This document shows, piece by piece, positions 43,808 to 55,820 of a DNA stretch of 64,000 nt. The stretch is taken from NCBI RefSeq assembly GCF_000332455.1, contig NZ_AOGY02000027.1, positions 1 to 64,000 on the forward strand, in the 5' to 3' direction. The stretch is from Leptospira vanthielii serovar Holland str. Waz Holland = ATCC 700522 (GTDB taxonomy: Bacteria > Spirochaetota > Leptospiria > Leptospirales > Leptospiraceae). The notes under the pieces are model-generated. The model saw nothing but the letters and a program-made list of their open reading frames with translations. It searched no databases and was not told the origin of the DNA. A program made the translations under genes and the position numbers. Within the stretch, counting starts at the first letter, position 1. The number at the start of each line of letters is the position of its first letter.

Positions 43808-44410
43808 TTATAAGTGTTTGGAACGGTCGTATTCGAGAGCGATGATGGAGCCCATAACTTTGAACCCCGCCGGAGCTTCGTCTACCATTCCTTCTCCGTG
43901 AAACATTACTTTAACGGAGTCCATCATGGCATTGATAATTTTCAATCCTTTTCCCATGTTCTTATGTTTTTGGCCTGAACCATTATAAGGAAGGGTGTCC
44001 GGTTTTTTACTTTGGTGGTTTTTGATGTGGTCGAGAAAGGTACTAAAACATTGTGATTGGTTTGATCTAAGCAGGTCTTTGTCTGTGTCGGGAAGGGAAC
44101 CTTCTTCCGAAAGGCCCGATCCATAATCCAAAATATAAAGAGTGAATTTTGAGGAATCGATTCGCCAACGACAGATGATGGTTTCGTCACAGTGACAAGA
44201 AACATTGGCACTCACCGCATTGGTAAGCGCCTCGTCGGCTGCCAGTTCAATGTGCATGATATTGTCTGCGCTAAACCCATTGTCTTCTAGGGTGCGTTTG
44301 AGCTCGGTTCGGAAATGTCTGACAGAGGACATATCGGGTGGTAGGAACATCGCATACGATCCTACAGACGGGCATAACAAATAAGGTAAAACTTCAGATG
44401 GTGCTGTCAA
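43808..44410 (-). CDS. RsbW-like anti-sigma/serine kinase-type ATPase
   Basis: The 200-residue protein has the GHKL ATPase motifs of the RsbW/SpoIIAB family: AADEALTNAVSANVSC (N box, about 60), ILDYGSGLSEEG (G1, about 95) and NMGKGLKIINAMMDSV (G2, about 165). Such proteins bind sigma factors or phosphorylate antagonists. The start is TTG 44410 with AAGGCGG 6 nt upstream. An internal ATG at 44350, with AGGA 9 nt before it, is an alternative. No partner anti-anti-sigma (STAS) gene is adjacent. A 99-bp gap separates it from gltX. Confidence 0.8.
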   Translation of the reverse strand: MTAPSEVLPYLLCPSVGSYAMFLPPDMSSVRHFRTELKRTLEDNGFSADNIMHIELAADEALTNAVSANVSCHCDETIICRWRIDSSKFTLYILDYGSGLSEEGSLPDTDKDLLRSNQSQCFSTFLDHIKNHQSKKPDTLPYNGSGQKHKNMGKGLKIINAMMDSVKVMFHGEGMVDEAPAGFKVMGSIIALEYDRSKHL

Positions 44411-44509
44411 TGTCCGCCTTGTCCCCCCGCTTCTGTTTATATTACACGAAAGAGAGGGAGAAAAAAAGTCAAAAATCCTTTAAATGGGAACAGTAAGGGA
44501 AAAAAATTC

Positions 44510-46060
44510 CTAAACCGTGATTCCCAAGGCCAAAGCGAGCTGTTCCATCCGTTTGACAAGTTTCTCTTGGCCAAGAAGGCTAAAGAGGATGGGCAGTTCT
44601 AACCCGTGGGATTTCCCCGTAGTGATGGCTCGAATTGGCATAAAGAGGGTTCTTCCCTTTTCTCCAGTCGTTTCTCCCGCCTTTGTCATGGCTTCCTTGT
44701 ATTCATCGGGAGTCACTAAGGCATGGGCTTTGACATATTGATAAAAAGCAGAAACCACAGCTTTGCCGTTTCCTTCTAAAACCAGTTGTTTGGCCTCATC
44801 ATTTTCAAATTGGAGATTTTCTAAAAAGAATTCTTCGATATAGGGCGGGGCTTGGATGAGGCGATCCAAATACACACGAACGGAATCCAAAATGGAAAGG
44901 AGTTGTGGATTGGTTCCTGACTTAAAGGTTTCTGGGATTTGGCAATCTTTGAGAAATGGTTCGAGTTCCTTTCCTAAAGTTTCAATGTTTACATCGCGAA
45001 TGTATTTATTCGACATCCAATTGAGTTTTGATTTAGGATTTAAATATTCTGCAAGTCCAAGAAGGGATAACTTATTAAAATCAACAGTTTCCTTTTCTTC
45101 TTCTTTTAGTTTTTTAAATACATCAAAGGTCGCAGGGGATTTGGAGCAGCGTTCCACATCAAAGACGGAACAAAGTTCTTCGTCACTCATGTATTCTTTC
45201 CCATCGGGAGAAGTCCAACCGAGTAGGGCCATATAATTTCGCATGGTATCACTGGAATAACCGAGATCACGAAATGCAAGAACCGATGTGGCACCCGCAC
45301 GTTTGGATAGTTTTTTCCCATCGGTTCCAACGATTTCGCTAGCATGAGCAAAACGAGGGAGAGGAAAACCAAAGGCTTCAAAGATCAATATTTGGCGCGG
45401 TGTGTTGGAGAGATGTCCCACTCCCCGAATCACGTGTGTGATTTTCATAAGAGCATCATCGATCACCACAGCATAGTTATACGAAGGAAATCCATCCGAT
45501 TTGACTATGATAAAGTCACCAATGAGTTTGGATTCAAACTTTACCTTTCCTTGGATCATATCGTCTACGATCACAATTTTATGCGGAGTTTTGAACCTTA
45601 CCGTGAAAGGAATTTTATTCTCAATTTGGGATTGGATTTCGGCATCTGTTAAATCCGAACATTTTCCATCATAAATATAAGGAATTCCCATCGCATCGGC
45701 TTGTTTTTTTTTGCCGTCCAGTTCCTCTGCGGAACAAAAACAACGATAAGCTTTTTTATCAGCAATCAGTTTGTCTGTGTATTCTTTATAGATAGGAATT
45801 CTTTCGGACTGAGTGTACGGGCCGTTCGGACCACCCACTCCAGGACCTTCGTCCCATTCCATTCCGAGCCATTTTAAAGATTCCAAGATGATTTTGAAAG
45901 AGGCTTCGGTGGACCGGTCTTGGTCCGTGTCTTCGATACGAAGTAAAAACTTTCCTTTTTTGGCTTTTGCGTATAAATAATTGAATAGGGCGGTTCTTGC
46001 TCCTCCTACGTGGAGAAATCCCGATGGGGATGGGGCAAAGCGAGTTCGAACTTCTGTCAT
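44510..46060 (-). CDS. gltX: Glutamyl-tRNA synthetase
   Basis: The 516-residue class I synthetase has the HIGH-like [13 protein letters not shown] motif (about 8-20), [20 protein letters not shown] and the KLSKRAG (KMSKS-type) loop near residue 250. A C-terminal anticodon-binding region follows. It charges tRNA-Glu. [17 protein letters not shown] matches the zinc/connector-type insert seen in many bacteria. Whether it also charges tRNA-Gln depends on GatCAB elsewhere. It overlaps the preceding lipoprotein gene by 4 bp. Confidence 0.96.
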   Translation of the reverse strand: MTEVRTRFAPSPSGFLHVGGARTALFNYLYAKAKKGKFLLRIEDTDQDRSTEASFKIILESLKWLGMEWDEGPGVGGPNGPYTQSERIPIYKEYTDKLIADKKAYRCFCSAEELDGKKKQADAMGIPYIYDGKCSDLTDAEIQSQIENKIPFTVRFKTPHKIVIVDDMIQGKVKFESKLIGDFIIVKSDGFPSYNYAVVIDDALMKITHVIRGVGHLSNTPRQILIFEAFGFPLPRFAHASEIVGTDGKKLSKRAGATSVLAFRDLGYSSDTMRNYMALLGWTSPDGKEYMSDEELCSVFDVERCSKSPATFDVFKKLKEEEKETVDFNKLSLLGLAEYLNPKSKLNWMSNKYIRDVNIETLGKELEPFLKDCQIPETFKSGTNPQLLSILDSVRVYLDRLIQAPPYIEEFFLENLQFENDEAKQLVLEGNGKAVVSAFYQYVKAHALVTPDEYKEAMTKAGETTGEKGRTLFMPIRAITTGKSHGLELPILFSLLGQEKLVKRMEQLALALGITV

Positions 46061-46929
46061 TTCATTTCCTCTTTGAGTAAAAAATCTCCGATCCGCTTGT
46101 AACCAAAAGGTTCTTTTGTTTTGGAACTGAGTCCATTGGTATACGGCGGAACAAAGAATAATTGTGTATTATTATCTTTATAGATAAGTTTGAAAAAAAG
46201 TTTATCAGATTCTGTTTCGTTCCATTCATAACGAAGTTGTAAATAGTCGTAATGATTCGAAACATTTTCCGATTGGATAGTATTGTTTGTTTGTTTGGTA
46301 AAAACAGTGGAAGAGGAAAAAAATTCCATACTTCCCAAACTATGTGACCAACGGTTATCACCACCAAGTGTGGAACGAATTCCTTCTTCGATGAGTTGTC
46401 CTGTATCTCCACCTAATTCAAAAATGTCGAACTCTTCGATTTGAGTTTTGTTTTCTATTGTAATTGTTTTGTTTTCCAATAACGCAGAGAGAGTGGATCC
46501 TTTGGTTTCTGAAGCGTAGGATTCGGTATAAACAAAAAGAATTCGTTTTTCGGATTCTTCTTTTTTAAATTTTCCAACTTTTCTGTTCCAAATGATTTTA
46601 TAAGATTCAAAAGGTTCGTTTCCGAATTCAGCTTTTACGTTTGATAAAAAATGATTGTCGTAAGCAAGGAAACTGAGCTCAATTTTCTCTGCATATCCGG
46701 TAGATTTTCCAGGTTCCCATTCAATGAATCGGAAGTGAGAAGACCCTTCTTTGAAAAAGGATGGGTTCATTTTCCGAGGAGATTTAATATATAAAACAGA
46801 AGCGGGAATTTCTGAAATTGGATCTCTAATGATGAGTGATTTCAGGTTCTGGCAGTTGGATCCAGAAAAAAAAATCAAGATACAAAAAAGCCAATAGAAT
46901 CGGGAGTATTCTTGAGTTTCTGGGGACAT
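46057..46929 (-). CDS. Lipoprotein of unknown function upstream of gltX
   Basis: The 290-residue protein has an N-terminal hydrophobic stretch ending FSGSNC (Cys about 26), consistent with a lipoprotein signal. The rest is beta-rich with charged loops, and only one Cys is evident after the lipobox region. No catalytic motif or family was recognised. It overlaps gltX by 4 bp (ATGA), and the start lies close to the divergent topoisomerase gene. Confidence 0.6.
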   Translation of the reverse strand: MSPETQEYSRFYWLFCILIFFSGSNCQNLKSLIIRDPISEIPASVLYIKSPRKMNPSFFKEGSSHFRFIEWEPGKSTGYAEKIELSFLAYDNHFLSNVKAEFGNEPFESYKIIWNRKVGKFKKEESEKRILFVYTESYASETKGSTLSALLENKTITIENKTQIEEFDIFELGGDTGQLIEEGIRSTLGGDNRWSHSLGSMEFFSSSTVFTKQTNNTIQSENVSNHYDYLQLRYEWNETESDKLFFKLIYKDNNTQLFFVPPYTNGLSSKTKEPFGYKRIGDFLLKEEMK

Positions 46930-47009
46930 AGATCAGTGTGTATCGCCAGTCTAAAAAGGGAAAACCGCTTGACAAGTCAATTCACCCCATCCCTGTGTCA
47001 TTTGGAACC

Positions 47010-48380
47010 ATGAAGAACGAAGAACAGTATCCTAAACGCCCCTTTGAAGACCAAGTGAATGATGACCAAAGGAAATACTCTCGCTACGTATGCGATTCGA
47101 GAGCCATTCCGCAAGAAATTGATGGTCTAAAACCTGTTCAACGAAGGATTCTTTGGGCGATGTGGAACTCGGATGCAAGAAACCGTCACACCAAAACTGT
47201 AAAAGTTGCCGGTCTTGCCATGGGATACCACCCACATGGAGATCGTTCCATCCAAGACGCACTTTCTCAAATGGCGCAAGACTTTGCTTTTGCGAATAAC
47301 TATCCTTTAGTTCATGGAGAAGGAACGTTCGGTGACGTTTTAGATCCGAATGCAATTGCCTCTCCTCGGTATACAGAAGTAAAACTTTCTGACTTTGCAA
47401 AGGATTTAGGATTTTTTGAAAGTCTACCAGACATTGATTATGTAAAAAACTACGATGAAACAGAAGACGAACCCATTCACTTTGTGGGGAAAGTTCCAGT
47501 AGTTCTCTTAAATAATATCCAAGGGATCGCAACGGGATTTCGTTGTTTCATTCCTGCACACAAACTGAGTGATGTAATCGATTCCCAAGTAACCTATCTA
47601 AAAACAGGGAAACCAAAAAAGGTCACACCGTGGTACAAAGGGTACGGTGGAGAAGTGAAGTTGTCCAAAAATGACAACGGAAATACAGTGATGTCCACTA
47701 CTTTTGGTTTCAAAAAAGATGATGGGAAGTTGTTTCTTGTCGACTCACCCATGAACTGGAACCGCGAAAAAGTAGTTAATTATTTAGATGATCTGATTGA
47801 AAGAAAAGACAACTGGCTAAAAGACTATGTGGATCATTCCAGCCAAACCTTTAAAATTGAACTCATTGCCAAAAAAGGTGAAGAACCTTCTGAAAAAGAA
47901 ATCAAAGAACTTTTTACAAAAGAAAACAATGAAGTGCTTACTATCAACGTAATCACTCATGAAGGAAAACTTCGTAACTTTGTCCCAGAAGAAATTATCA
48001 AACGGTTTTGCGATTTTAGAAAAACCCACCTCATTCGTCGTTTCAAACGATTGGCAGGACTAGAAAAAGAAAAGATTGATCGTAACTCGGAACTCATTCG
48101 ATTCATTAAAGAAAGATGGAACGAAAAAGTAACAGGAATTAAATCCAAAAAAGAATTTGAAGATAAATTGAAGGCCGCTAAGTTCATTTACTTCGAATGG
48201 TTGAGTTCCATTCCTGTATACCGAATGACTTTGGAAGAAGTTCGCAAATGTGAAGATGCCATTGTAGAAGCAAAAACCAAATACACAGAATATACAACTC
48301 TGCAAAAAGATGATAAAAAACTCACCGGTTTTATGACCGATGAACTTGATGAACTGAAGAAAAAATGGGATCCGAAATAA
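47010..48380 (+). CDS. Type IIA topoisomerase subunit A, short and divergent (GyrA/ParC-like)
   Basis: The 456-residue protein carries the breakage-reunion core: [38 protein letters not shown], and the catalytic Tyr in SPRYTEV. From ATG 47010 the Tyr is residue 121, close to Tyr122 of Escherichia coli GyrA. That supports this start over GTG 46938. The C-terminal beta-propeller that wraps DNA in gyrase is absent, so it probably decatenates or relaxes rather than supercoils. GyrA is normally about 800 residues or more. The partner ATPase subunit gene follows 6 bp later. Confidence 0.85.
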   Translation: MKNEEQYPKRPFEDQVNDDQRKYSRYVCDSRAIPQEIDGLKPVQRRILWAMWNSDARNRHTKTVKVAGLAMGYHPHGDRSIQDALSQMAQDFAFANNYPLVHGEGTFGDVLDPNAIASPRYTEVKLSDFAKDLGFFESLPDIDYVKNYDETEDEPIHFVGKVPVVLLNNIQGIATGFRCFIPAHKLSDVIDSQVTYLKTGKPKKVTPWYKGYGGEVKLSKNDNGNTVMSTTFGFKKDDGKLFLVDSPMNWNREKVVNYLDDLIERKDNWLKDYVDHSSQTFKIELIAKKGEEPSEKEIKELFTKENNEVLTINVITHEGKLRNFVPEEIIKRFCDFRKTHLIRRFKRLAGLEKEKIDRNSELIRFIKERWNEKVTGIKSKKEFEDKLKAAKFIYFEWLSSIPVYRMTLEEVRKCEDAIVEAKTKYTEYTTLQKDDKKLTGFMTDELDELKKKWDPK

Positions 48381-48386
48381 TCAATT

Positions 48387-50513
<2,127 letters not shown>

Positions 50514-50529
50514 ACTCTTTATAAGTTGT

Positions 50530-50558
50530 TGGCCTTCGGTGTTAGTTGCCGAAAGCCA
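50530..50558 (+). terminator. Probable terminator hairpin after the topoisomerase genes
   Basis: The arms tggccttcgg (50530-50539) and ccgaaagcca (50549-50558) pair over 10 bp with one mismatch, across a 9-nt loop. A T-rich stretch follows (ttgactcttttatttg). The rest of the 50514-50660 gap holds nothing else recognisable. Confidence 0.55.
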
Positions 50559-50660
50559 TTGACTCTTTTATTTGTAGCGATCACTCCTCATTCCATAGGT
50601 TTCGTGAGTTCTTTGTTTTATGGGCTTGCGGTAGATTTATGATTCTATTTTTTAAGGGGA

Positions 50661-52550
50661 ATGAAACCTAGATCCCCCAAAAAAACTAAGTCTTCAATTC
50701 AGCCTAAAACTAGAGAAAAGGAAGATTCCCTTCTTCCTTTTCAAACAATGCCTTTATTTTTTCCTCTCCCGCCTTATTCGAATCCTAAAACAAAATCTTT
50801 TTTCCTTATTTTAAATATTCTAATTTTACTCCAATGTTCTTCTGTGCAAGAAAAACCGAAAGAGGTTTATCATAACAACGCTACTACCACAGAAACAGCG
50901 GTTCAATCCAAAATAGAAAAATTACAAAACTCAGGAATCCAATCTTTATCTTATATGTATTTGTTAGGTGATGGGCAGATGCAGTTTGGGAAACTGGGTG
51001 GAGATAAAAAAGGCCCGATCCAAAGGTTTAAAATCGGAAGTATCACCAAACTTTTTACAGGAATCGCCCTTTTACAATTGCAAGATAAAGGAAAACTGAA
51101 ATTAGATGACCCTGTTTCTAAATATCTTCCTGAAATCAAAGAGATACAAAAAACGAAACCAAACCTCCGAGAGATCACAATCCGTGATATTCTGACTCAT
51201 AGGTCGGGCCTTCCTTCTGATTTGGCTTCTGGTTTTTTTCTTTCCCCTGAGGCGAGTGATACGGACGTTTTGGCTTCGTTTCGCGCACTTCCTAAACAAC
51301 TTAGTAGAATAGAAAGAAAGGAACCGAACAAAGCACATTCCTATTCCAATTTTGGTTTTGGACTTTTGGGAACGGTGATTGAACGTGTCTCTGGTTTGGG
51401 AATTGAAGACTACTTTCAAAAAGAAATTTTTTCCAAAGCAGGAATGAAACATTCCACCTTACTTGAGTTTCATGAAGGATCGGAACTAGTTCCGGGTTAC
51501 CAAGGAATTTTTTGGAAATCAAAAACCAGTCGTCCCCTGATTCGTGACCTAACAGCAGGTTCTCTATCCACTACCGGGGAAGATATGGGACTCTTTATGA
51601 AATCTTTTTTTTTGAGTAAAAAAGGTAAGGGGCTAGTATCAAAAGAAAGTTTCGCTGAGTTCCATCGCATACAAACCGGCCCCAGTTCTAATTTCCAAAT
51701 GAAACTAGGACTTCCTGTTTTACTTCAAGAAATGGTGGGTGATGGAAAAAAGGTTTGGCTCTCTGGGCATTCGGGTTCCTTACCACCTTACTTTGCCGAT
51801 TTAGTATACGATCCAGAAACGGAAACTGCTAGTTTCCTTGCGGGTAATACTTTGGGTTTGGCAACGGCAACCATTATGTCAACTAACAAAGAAATAATGG
51901 ATGTCATATATGAATACAAAACAGGATCTGTAATGGAATTCCCTCCTCTGTTGGAACGAAAAAACCAAAACAAGTTAGATGGTTTTGAAGGTCTCTACGT
52001 TTCTCCTTTTGGGGTTCACGAATTGAAGGAAGGCAAAACGCCGCAATTGGGGCTTTTTGGTTTCGATTTTGATTTGGTCGAACGAGACAATCGATTTGGA
52101 ACCAGCTTACGTTTGTTTTTTGGTCTTCTTCCCATTAAAGACAAAACATTAGATTCCTTACGTGTAGAATTTGAGACATGGGAAGGAGAAAAGATTTTTA
52201 CTTTGTATTCGACGGAGGCCTCCAAGGGTAGTTGGGGATTTGGTGTATATTTCCAACCGGACAATCAGTTACCAGACGAAACCTACTTCACCACCTACCA
52301 AACAAAGGATCCATACTCTCTTATCCCGCGTGTAGAATTAAAAAAAGAAAAACTTGGTTTTCCTGTCGCAATCGTTACCTACTCGCTAGGGGGGATGGAA
52401 AATGCGGTCACCTTACCTTGCAAAATGGAATCGTCTAAAACCTTGCGTATTTTGGGATATGGCAGGAATTTAGGAGAGAAAATCGAACTAAAAACAGCGG
52501 ATGGCAAACCTAGAATGGTTTATTCGGGAATTGAGTTTTTAGGGAATTAG
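50661..52550 (+). CDS. Lipoprotein with serine beta-lactamase/PBP-like domain
   Basis: The protein of up to 629 residues has a hydrophobic stretch ending ILLQC, a lipobox. A class C beta-lactamase-fold domain follows: FKIGSITKLFTG (Ser and Lys, about 127), RDILTHRSGLPSD, the YSNFGFGLLGTVI Tyr-x-Asn, and HSGSLPPY. A C-terminal beta-domain of about 220 residues comes after it. These proteins hydrolyse peptides or esters rather than drugs in most bacteria, and the substrate is unknown. ATG 50661 gives a 60-residue basic leader, and ATG 50748 is a likelier start. It is a stand-alone gene. Confidence 0.85.
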   Translation: MKPRSPKKTKSSIQPKTREKEDSLLPFQTMPLFFPLPPYSNPKTKSFFLILNILILLQCSSVQEKPKEVYHNNATTTETAVQSKIEKLQNSGIQSLSYMYLLGDGQMQFGKLGGDKKGPIQRFKIGSITKLFTGIALLQLQDKGKLKLDDPVSKYLPEIKEIQKTKPNLREITIRDILTHRSGLPSDLASGFFLSPEASDTDVLASFRALPKQLSRIERKEPNKAHSYSNFGFGLLGTVIERVSGLGIEDYFQKEIFSKAGMKHSTLLEFHEGSELVPGYQGIFWKSKTSRPLIRDLTAGSLSTTGEDMGLFMKSFFLSKKGKGLVSKESFAEFHRIQTGPSSNFQMKLGLPVLLQEMVGDGKKVWLSGHSGSLPPYFADLVYDPETETASFLAGNTLGLATATIMSTNKEIMDVIYEYKTGSVMEFPPLLERKNQNKLDGFEGLYVSPFGVHELKEGKTPQLGLFGFDFDLVERDNRFGTSLRLFFGLLPIKDKTLDSLRVEFETWEGEKIFTLYSTEASKGSWGFGVYFQPDNQLPDETYFTTYQTKDPYSLIPRVELKKEKLGFPVAIVTYSLGGMENAVTLPCKMESSKTLRILGYGRNLGEKIELKTADGKPRMVYSGIEFLGN

Positions 52551-52715
52551 GATTACGGTTTCAATTTCTGAATCAAATTCAGAGAGAATTCCATTCAAAT
52601 GGGAACGAAGACAGCGAATGGCATCCACTCCCAAGCCAAAATTTAATTTGATTCTAATTGGTTACAGGTTTCCCAGTTTCCTAGGAAAGAAATTATGAAC
52701 ACTGTCAAAAAAGTT

Positions 52716-52743
52716 TTGACTAATCAAAAAGATCGAATAGAGT
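52716..52743 (+). promoter_or_regulatory. Candidate promoter of the DUF3015 pair
   Basis: TTGACT (52716-52721) and TAGAGT (52738-52743) are spaced by 16 bp, and the ribosome site AAGGAG lies 9 nt before the ATG at 52786. Within the 235-bp gap 52551-52785 nothing else stands out. Confidence 0.45.
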
Positions 52744-52785
52744 TCGTCCGAATTTGATTCGAAAGTTTCAAAAGGAGAACTCGAA

Positions 52786-53289
52786 ATGGGAAAAAGAATT
52801 ACTTCAATCCTATTTTTGTCTGCTGCCTTTGTAGCTGTCACAATGACATCTACATCCGTGGAAGCAAAAAAATATGGTATGGCTGGCTGCGGTTTAGGGT
52901 CACTGGTTTTTTCAACCAATGACATCACTCAAATTTTTGCTGCAACGACAAACGGTATTTACGGAAACCAAACTTTTGGTATTACATCTGGAACTTCCAA
53001 TTGTACAGCTGACGGTGTTGTAAAACAAGATAAAGTACAAGAATTGTTCATCACTATGAACTATGATTCTCTTGGCCAAGAAATGGCTTCTGGGAAAGGG
53101 GAAAAGTTAGAGTCTCTTGGAAACCTACTTGGTTGTTCAAGCGATTCTTTATCAAGATTTGGCCAAGTAACGAAAGAAAACTATGCTAAACTTTTAACTT
53201 CTGATTCAACTCCTGCAAGTGTACTTTCAGCAGTTAAATCAGAAGTTAAAAGCGATAAAATCCTCGCTAAGTCTTGTTCACAAATCTAA
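52786..53289 (+). CDS. Exported DUF3015 protein, copy 1
   Basis: The 167-residue protein has a signal peptide (about 1-27, cleaved near VEA) and the DUF3015 core: KYGMAGCGLGSLVF, QTFGITSGTSNC (Cys pair) and an EELF/ITMNYDSLGQEMA-type helical C-half. Its function is unknown, and the two conserved Cys may form a disulfide in the periplasm. It stands next to a second DUF3015 gene (16-bp gap) that shares the same core, so it is a tandem duplication. Confidence 0.85.
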   Translation: MGKRITSILFLSAAFVAVTMTSTSVEAKKYGMAGCGLGSLVFSTNDITQIFAATTNGIYGNQTFGITSGTSNCTADGVVKQDKVQELFITMNYDSLGQEMASGKGEKLESLGNLLGCSSDSLSRFGQVTKENYAKLLTSDSTPASVLSAVKSEVKSDKILAKSCSQI

Positions 53290-53305
53290 GGAGATATGAA
53301 ATAAA

Positions 53306-53791
53306 ATGAAAAAGTTAACACTCATATCCACAATCGGAATCTCCATGGTTCTCCTAGCTTCGCAAATGTCTGCTGCACCTAAATACGGTATGGCGGGATG
53401 TGGTCTCGGAACTCTCGTAATGCCTGCTGGTAACCAAATTTTTGTTGCTACAACAAACGGAACTTCAGGAAGCCAAACTTTTGGTATCACTACTGGAACA
53501 TCTAACTGTAAAGCAGACGGTGTTGCTCAAAAAGAACATGCACGTGAAATTTATGTGCATATGAACTTTGACAGTTTGGAACAAGAAATGGCAGCTGGGA
53601 GAGGGGAAAAACTTTCCAACCTAGCAACTCTTTTCGAGTGCAAATCTGGTGTTCGTTTTAATGAAGTAGTAAAAGAAAACTACTCAAGAATCTTTACTGA
53701 AGAATCTAAAGCAAACCCAAGTTTGATGTTGTCCAACCTTCACGAAACTTTGGAAAAAGACCAAACAGTAAAAAATTACTGTAAAATCTAA
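53306..53791 (+). CDS. Exported DUF3015 protein, copy 2
   Basis: The 161-residue protein is a paralogue of the previous one. It has a signal peptide (to about residue 23, cleaved near SAA), KYGMAGCGLGTLVM, QTFGITTGTSNC and MNFDSLEQEMAAGRGEKL. The two match strongly over the central 90 residues and diverge in the last third, where this copy has FECKSGVRF. It ends 31 bp before the next gene, at a strong hairpin. Functional differences between the copies cannot be inferred. Confidence 0.85.
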   Translation: MKKLTLISTIGISMVLLASQMSAAPKYGMAGCGLGTLVMPAGNQIFVATTNGTSGSQTFGITTGTSNCKADGVAQKEHAREIYVHMNFDSLEQEMAAGRGEKLSNLATLFECKSGVRFNEVVKENYSRIFTEESKANPSLMLSNLHETLEKDQTVKNYCKI

Positions 53792-53807
53792 CCCTTTGTA
53801 AAAAATC

Positions 53808-53833
53808 AGAGTATCCTATCGTTTGGATACTCT
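53808..53833. terminator. Strong hairpin between the DUF3015 pair and the Lnb-like gene
   Basis: The arms agagtatcc (53808-53816) and ggatactct (53825-53833) pair perfectly over 9 bp with an 8-nt loop. No T-run follows. It overlaps the TTG start of the Lnb-like gene at 53823 and ends just before a GTG at 53835. It could terminate transcription or control translation of the next gene. Confidence 0.5.
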
Positions 53834-55820
53834 GGTGTTTCCACTGTACTTACTTACCCTTCTTTTTATAATCTTTACCACTTCGCTTGGGGCGATAGAA
53901 CCTCCTGGCAATATCAATATACTCGAACTAGATTTTTTAACGGCCAGGAAACAAGGACAAGAGATTCCCAAATCCTCCAAGTCCCAGCAGTACCTCCAGG
54001 AACTCATTACTGAGGTGAAAGAAAAACATTTAGCTGAGGAAACACATTGGTATCGGCTTTTGCGTTTTAAAAAAACTAGATGGGGAAATTGGGAGAGCGA
54101 AGTAGATAACAAACGTTACTTTCTTTCAGAAGACGGAAAACACAATCCGGAAAAAGAATTAATCGCAACACTTCACAGTTTTTTTTCTGAAGAACCAATC
54201 CCTGAAGGTTTACAACACCCACAATGTGCTTATCCAGAGCGTTACGATTGGCTAAAAGATAAGCTAAAGTTTGATCAAACGAGGCTAACTGAAGTTCGGT
54301 GTGAAAGGTTTGATGCATGGAAAGAGGCTTTAAATCCAGATTCTCTTTCAGTAGTTTTTTCTTCTTATTATATGCAAGCCCCTGCCTCTATGTTTGGTCA
54401 TACGCTCCTCAAACTAAACAACAAGGTAAATGAAAATGCCGAGTTGTTAGATTATGGAGTGAATTATGCAGCAACGCCAGGGGAGATGGATCCATTTTCC
54501 TATGCATATCGGGGTTTAACTGGTGGGTATCCGGGTAGCTTCGCCATTTTTCCTTACTATTTGAAGGTAAACGAATACAACGATATGGAAAGTCGTGACC
54601 TTTGGGAATACAAACTAAAGTTAAAACCTGAGGAAAGGGAAAGGTTTTTGCGTCATCTTTGGGAAATGGGACGGGCGGATTTTGATTATTTTTTTATTAA
54701 TGAGAATTGTTCCTATCATTTGATGGAGATTTTAGAAGTTGCGATGCTTGAGTTAGATATTAGCAAAAAAACAGGTTGGATCGTCGCACCTGGAGATACC
54801 ATTAAACTTTACTTAGCTGAAGATGAACTTGTGATTTCTAGAAAATATCGGCCATCTCTCTATTCCAAAATCAAATACAAAATTTATGATATGTCCGAAG
54901 AGGAAAGAGTTACGTATTGGGAAATGATTCGGTTTGAAAAAGCCTTTCTTCCTGAACCGAAAGAGAATTTTCGTATGTCACTTGTGACTGATGCTGTTTT
55001 GGATACATATCGATATCGTTATGCAGCCAAAAGTGCGGTTCCAAAACAACATAAAGAGTATTATGATAAACTGTTAATTTTTCGAAGTAAACAAAATGAC
55101 GAATACACTGCGAATGAACGGGTTCCATTGTCCACACCCCCTGAGTCCTCACATCCAGTGAGTCGAGTCGCCACTTCCTTTGGTGTTTCTTCTCTCGGGA
55201 ATTTTGCCGAGTTTCAATATAGGATTGCTTACCATGATTTACTGAATGTGAGTAAGGGACATGCACCTAATTCAGAGTTAGCATTTTTTGATACCACAGT
55301 GCGTGCCTACGACAATAAAAAACCTGAACTTACTTCAATGAGTGCAGTGAAGGTTACTTCCTTAAATCCCTATAATTCCATTTCAAAAGATTTTTCTTAT
55401 TTTTTTGACACAGGAATCCAAACAGCCGTTTATCGAAACAATGATGAAACCTTGCGAAAACAAGTTGGTAACTTCGATTTAAGATTTGGGTATTCTTTTT
55501 CAAATGAATTTGGGAAAAATCCGATGAGTATGGGAGTGCTCAGTGTACTTGCCGGTGTTAAGGTTCAGAATGGAAGGATGTTTGAAAATGGAGTCCGCTA
55601 TGGAGGAAACGTAAGTTTACTTTATCAAAAAGAGTGGGGTGCCTGGAAAATTTATACCGGAACTACGGCTCAAAATTATCAATTAAGTCATAATCTAAAT
55701 ACCTATTATGCAACGTTTAAAATTAGGTACGCATTTTCGAATACACATGAGTTACGATTAGAAATCAACGGGGAAAGGTTTTATGAAGAAGCACTTATAT
55801 CATATCATTATCTGTTTTAG
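53823..55820 (+). CDS. DUF4105/Lnb-like exported protein with C-terminal barrel-like domain
   Basis: The 665-residue protein has an N-terminal hydrophobic leader (to about 24) and a DUF4105-type domain. Two conserved blocks are SYYMQAPASMFGHTLLKL (His about 190) and YFFINENCSYHLMEIL (Cys about 295), the candidate catalytic His/Cys pair of Lnb-like lipoprotein-modifying enzymes. The last 230 residues are beta-rich and aromatic, ending FYEEALISYHYLF, which looks like an outer-membrane barrel terminus. Lnb moves acyl chains on lipoproteins in Gram-positives. The role here is unknown. Start TTG 53823 lies inside a hairpin, and GTG 53835 is an alternative. Confidence 0.7.
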   Translation: MDTLVFPLYLLTLLFIIFTTSLGAIEPPGNINILELDFLTARKQGQEIPKSSKSQQYLQELITEVKEKHLAEETHWYRLLRFKKTRWGNWESEVDNKRYFLSEDGKHNPEKELIATLHSFFSEEPIPEGLQHPQCAYPERYDWLKDKLKFDQTRLTEVRCERFDAWKEALNPDSLSVVFSSYYMQAPASMFGHTLLKLNNKVNENAELLDYGVNYAATPGEMDPFSYAYRGLTGGYPGSFAIFPYYLKVNEYNDMESRDLWEYKLKLKPEERERFLRHLWEMGRADFDYFFINENCSYHLMEILEVAMLELDISKKTGWIVAPGDTIKLYLAEDELVISRKYRPSLYSKIKYKIYDMSEEERVTYWEMIRFEKAFLPEPKENFRMSLVTDAVLDTYRYRYAAKSAVPKQHKEYYDKLLIFRSKQNDEYTANERVPLSTPPESSHPVSRVATSFGVSSLGNFAEFQYRIAYHDLLNVSKGHAPNSELAFFDTTVRAYDNKKPELTSMSAVKVTSLNPYNSISKDFSYFFDTGIQTAVYRNNDETLRKQVGNFDLRFGYSFSNEFGKNPMSMGVLSVLAGVKVQNGRMFENGVRYGGNVSLLYQKEWGAWKIYTGTTAQNYQLSHNLNTYYATFKIRYAFSNTHELRLEINGERFYEEALISYHYLF

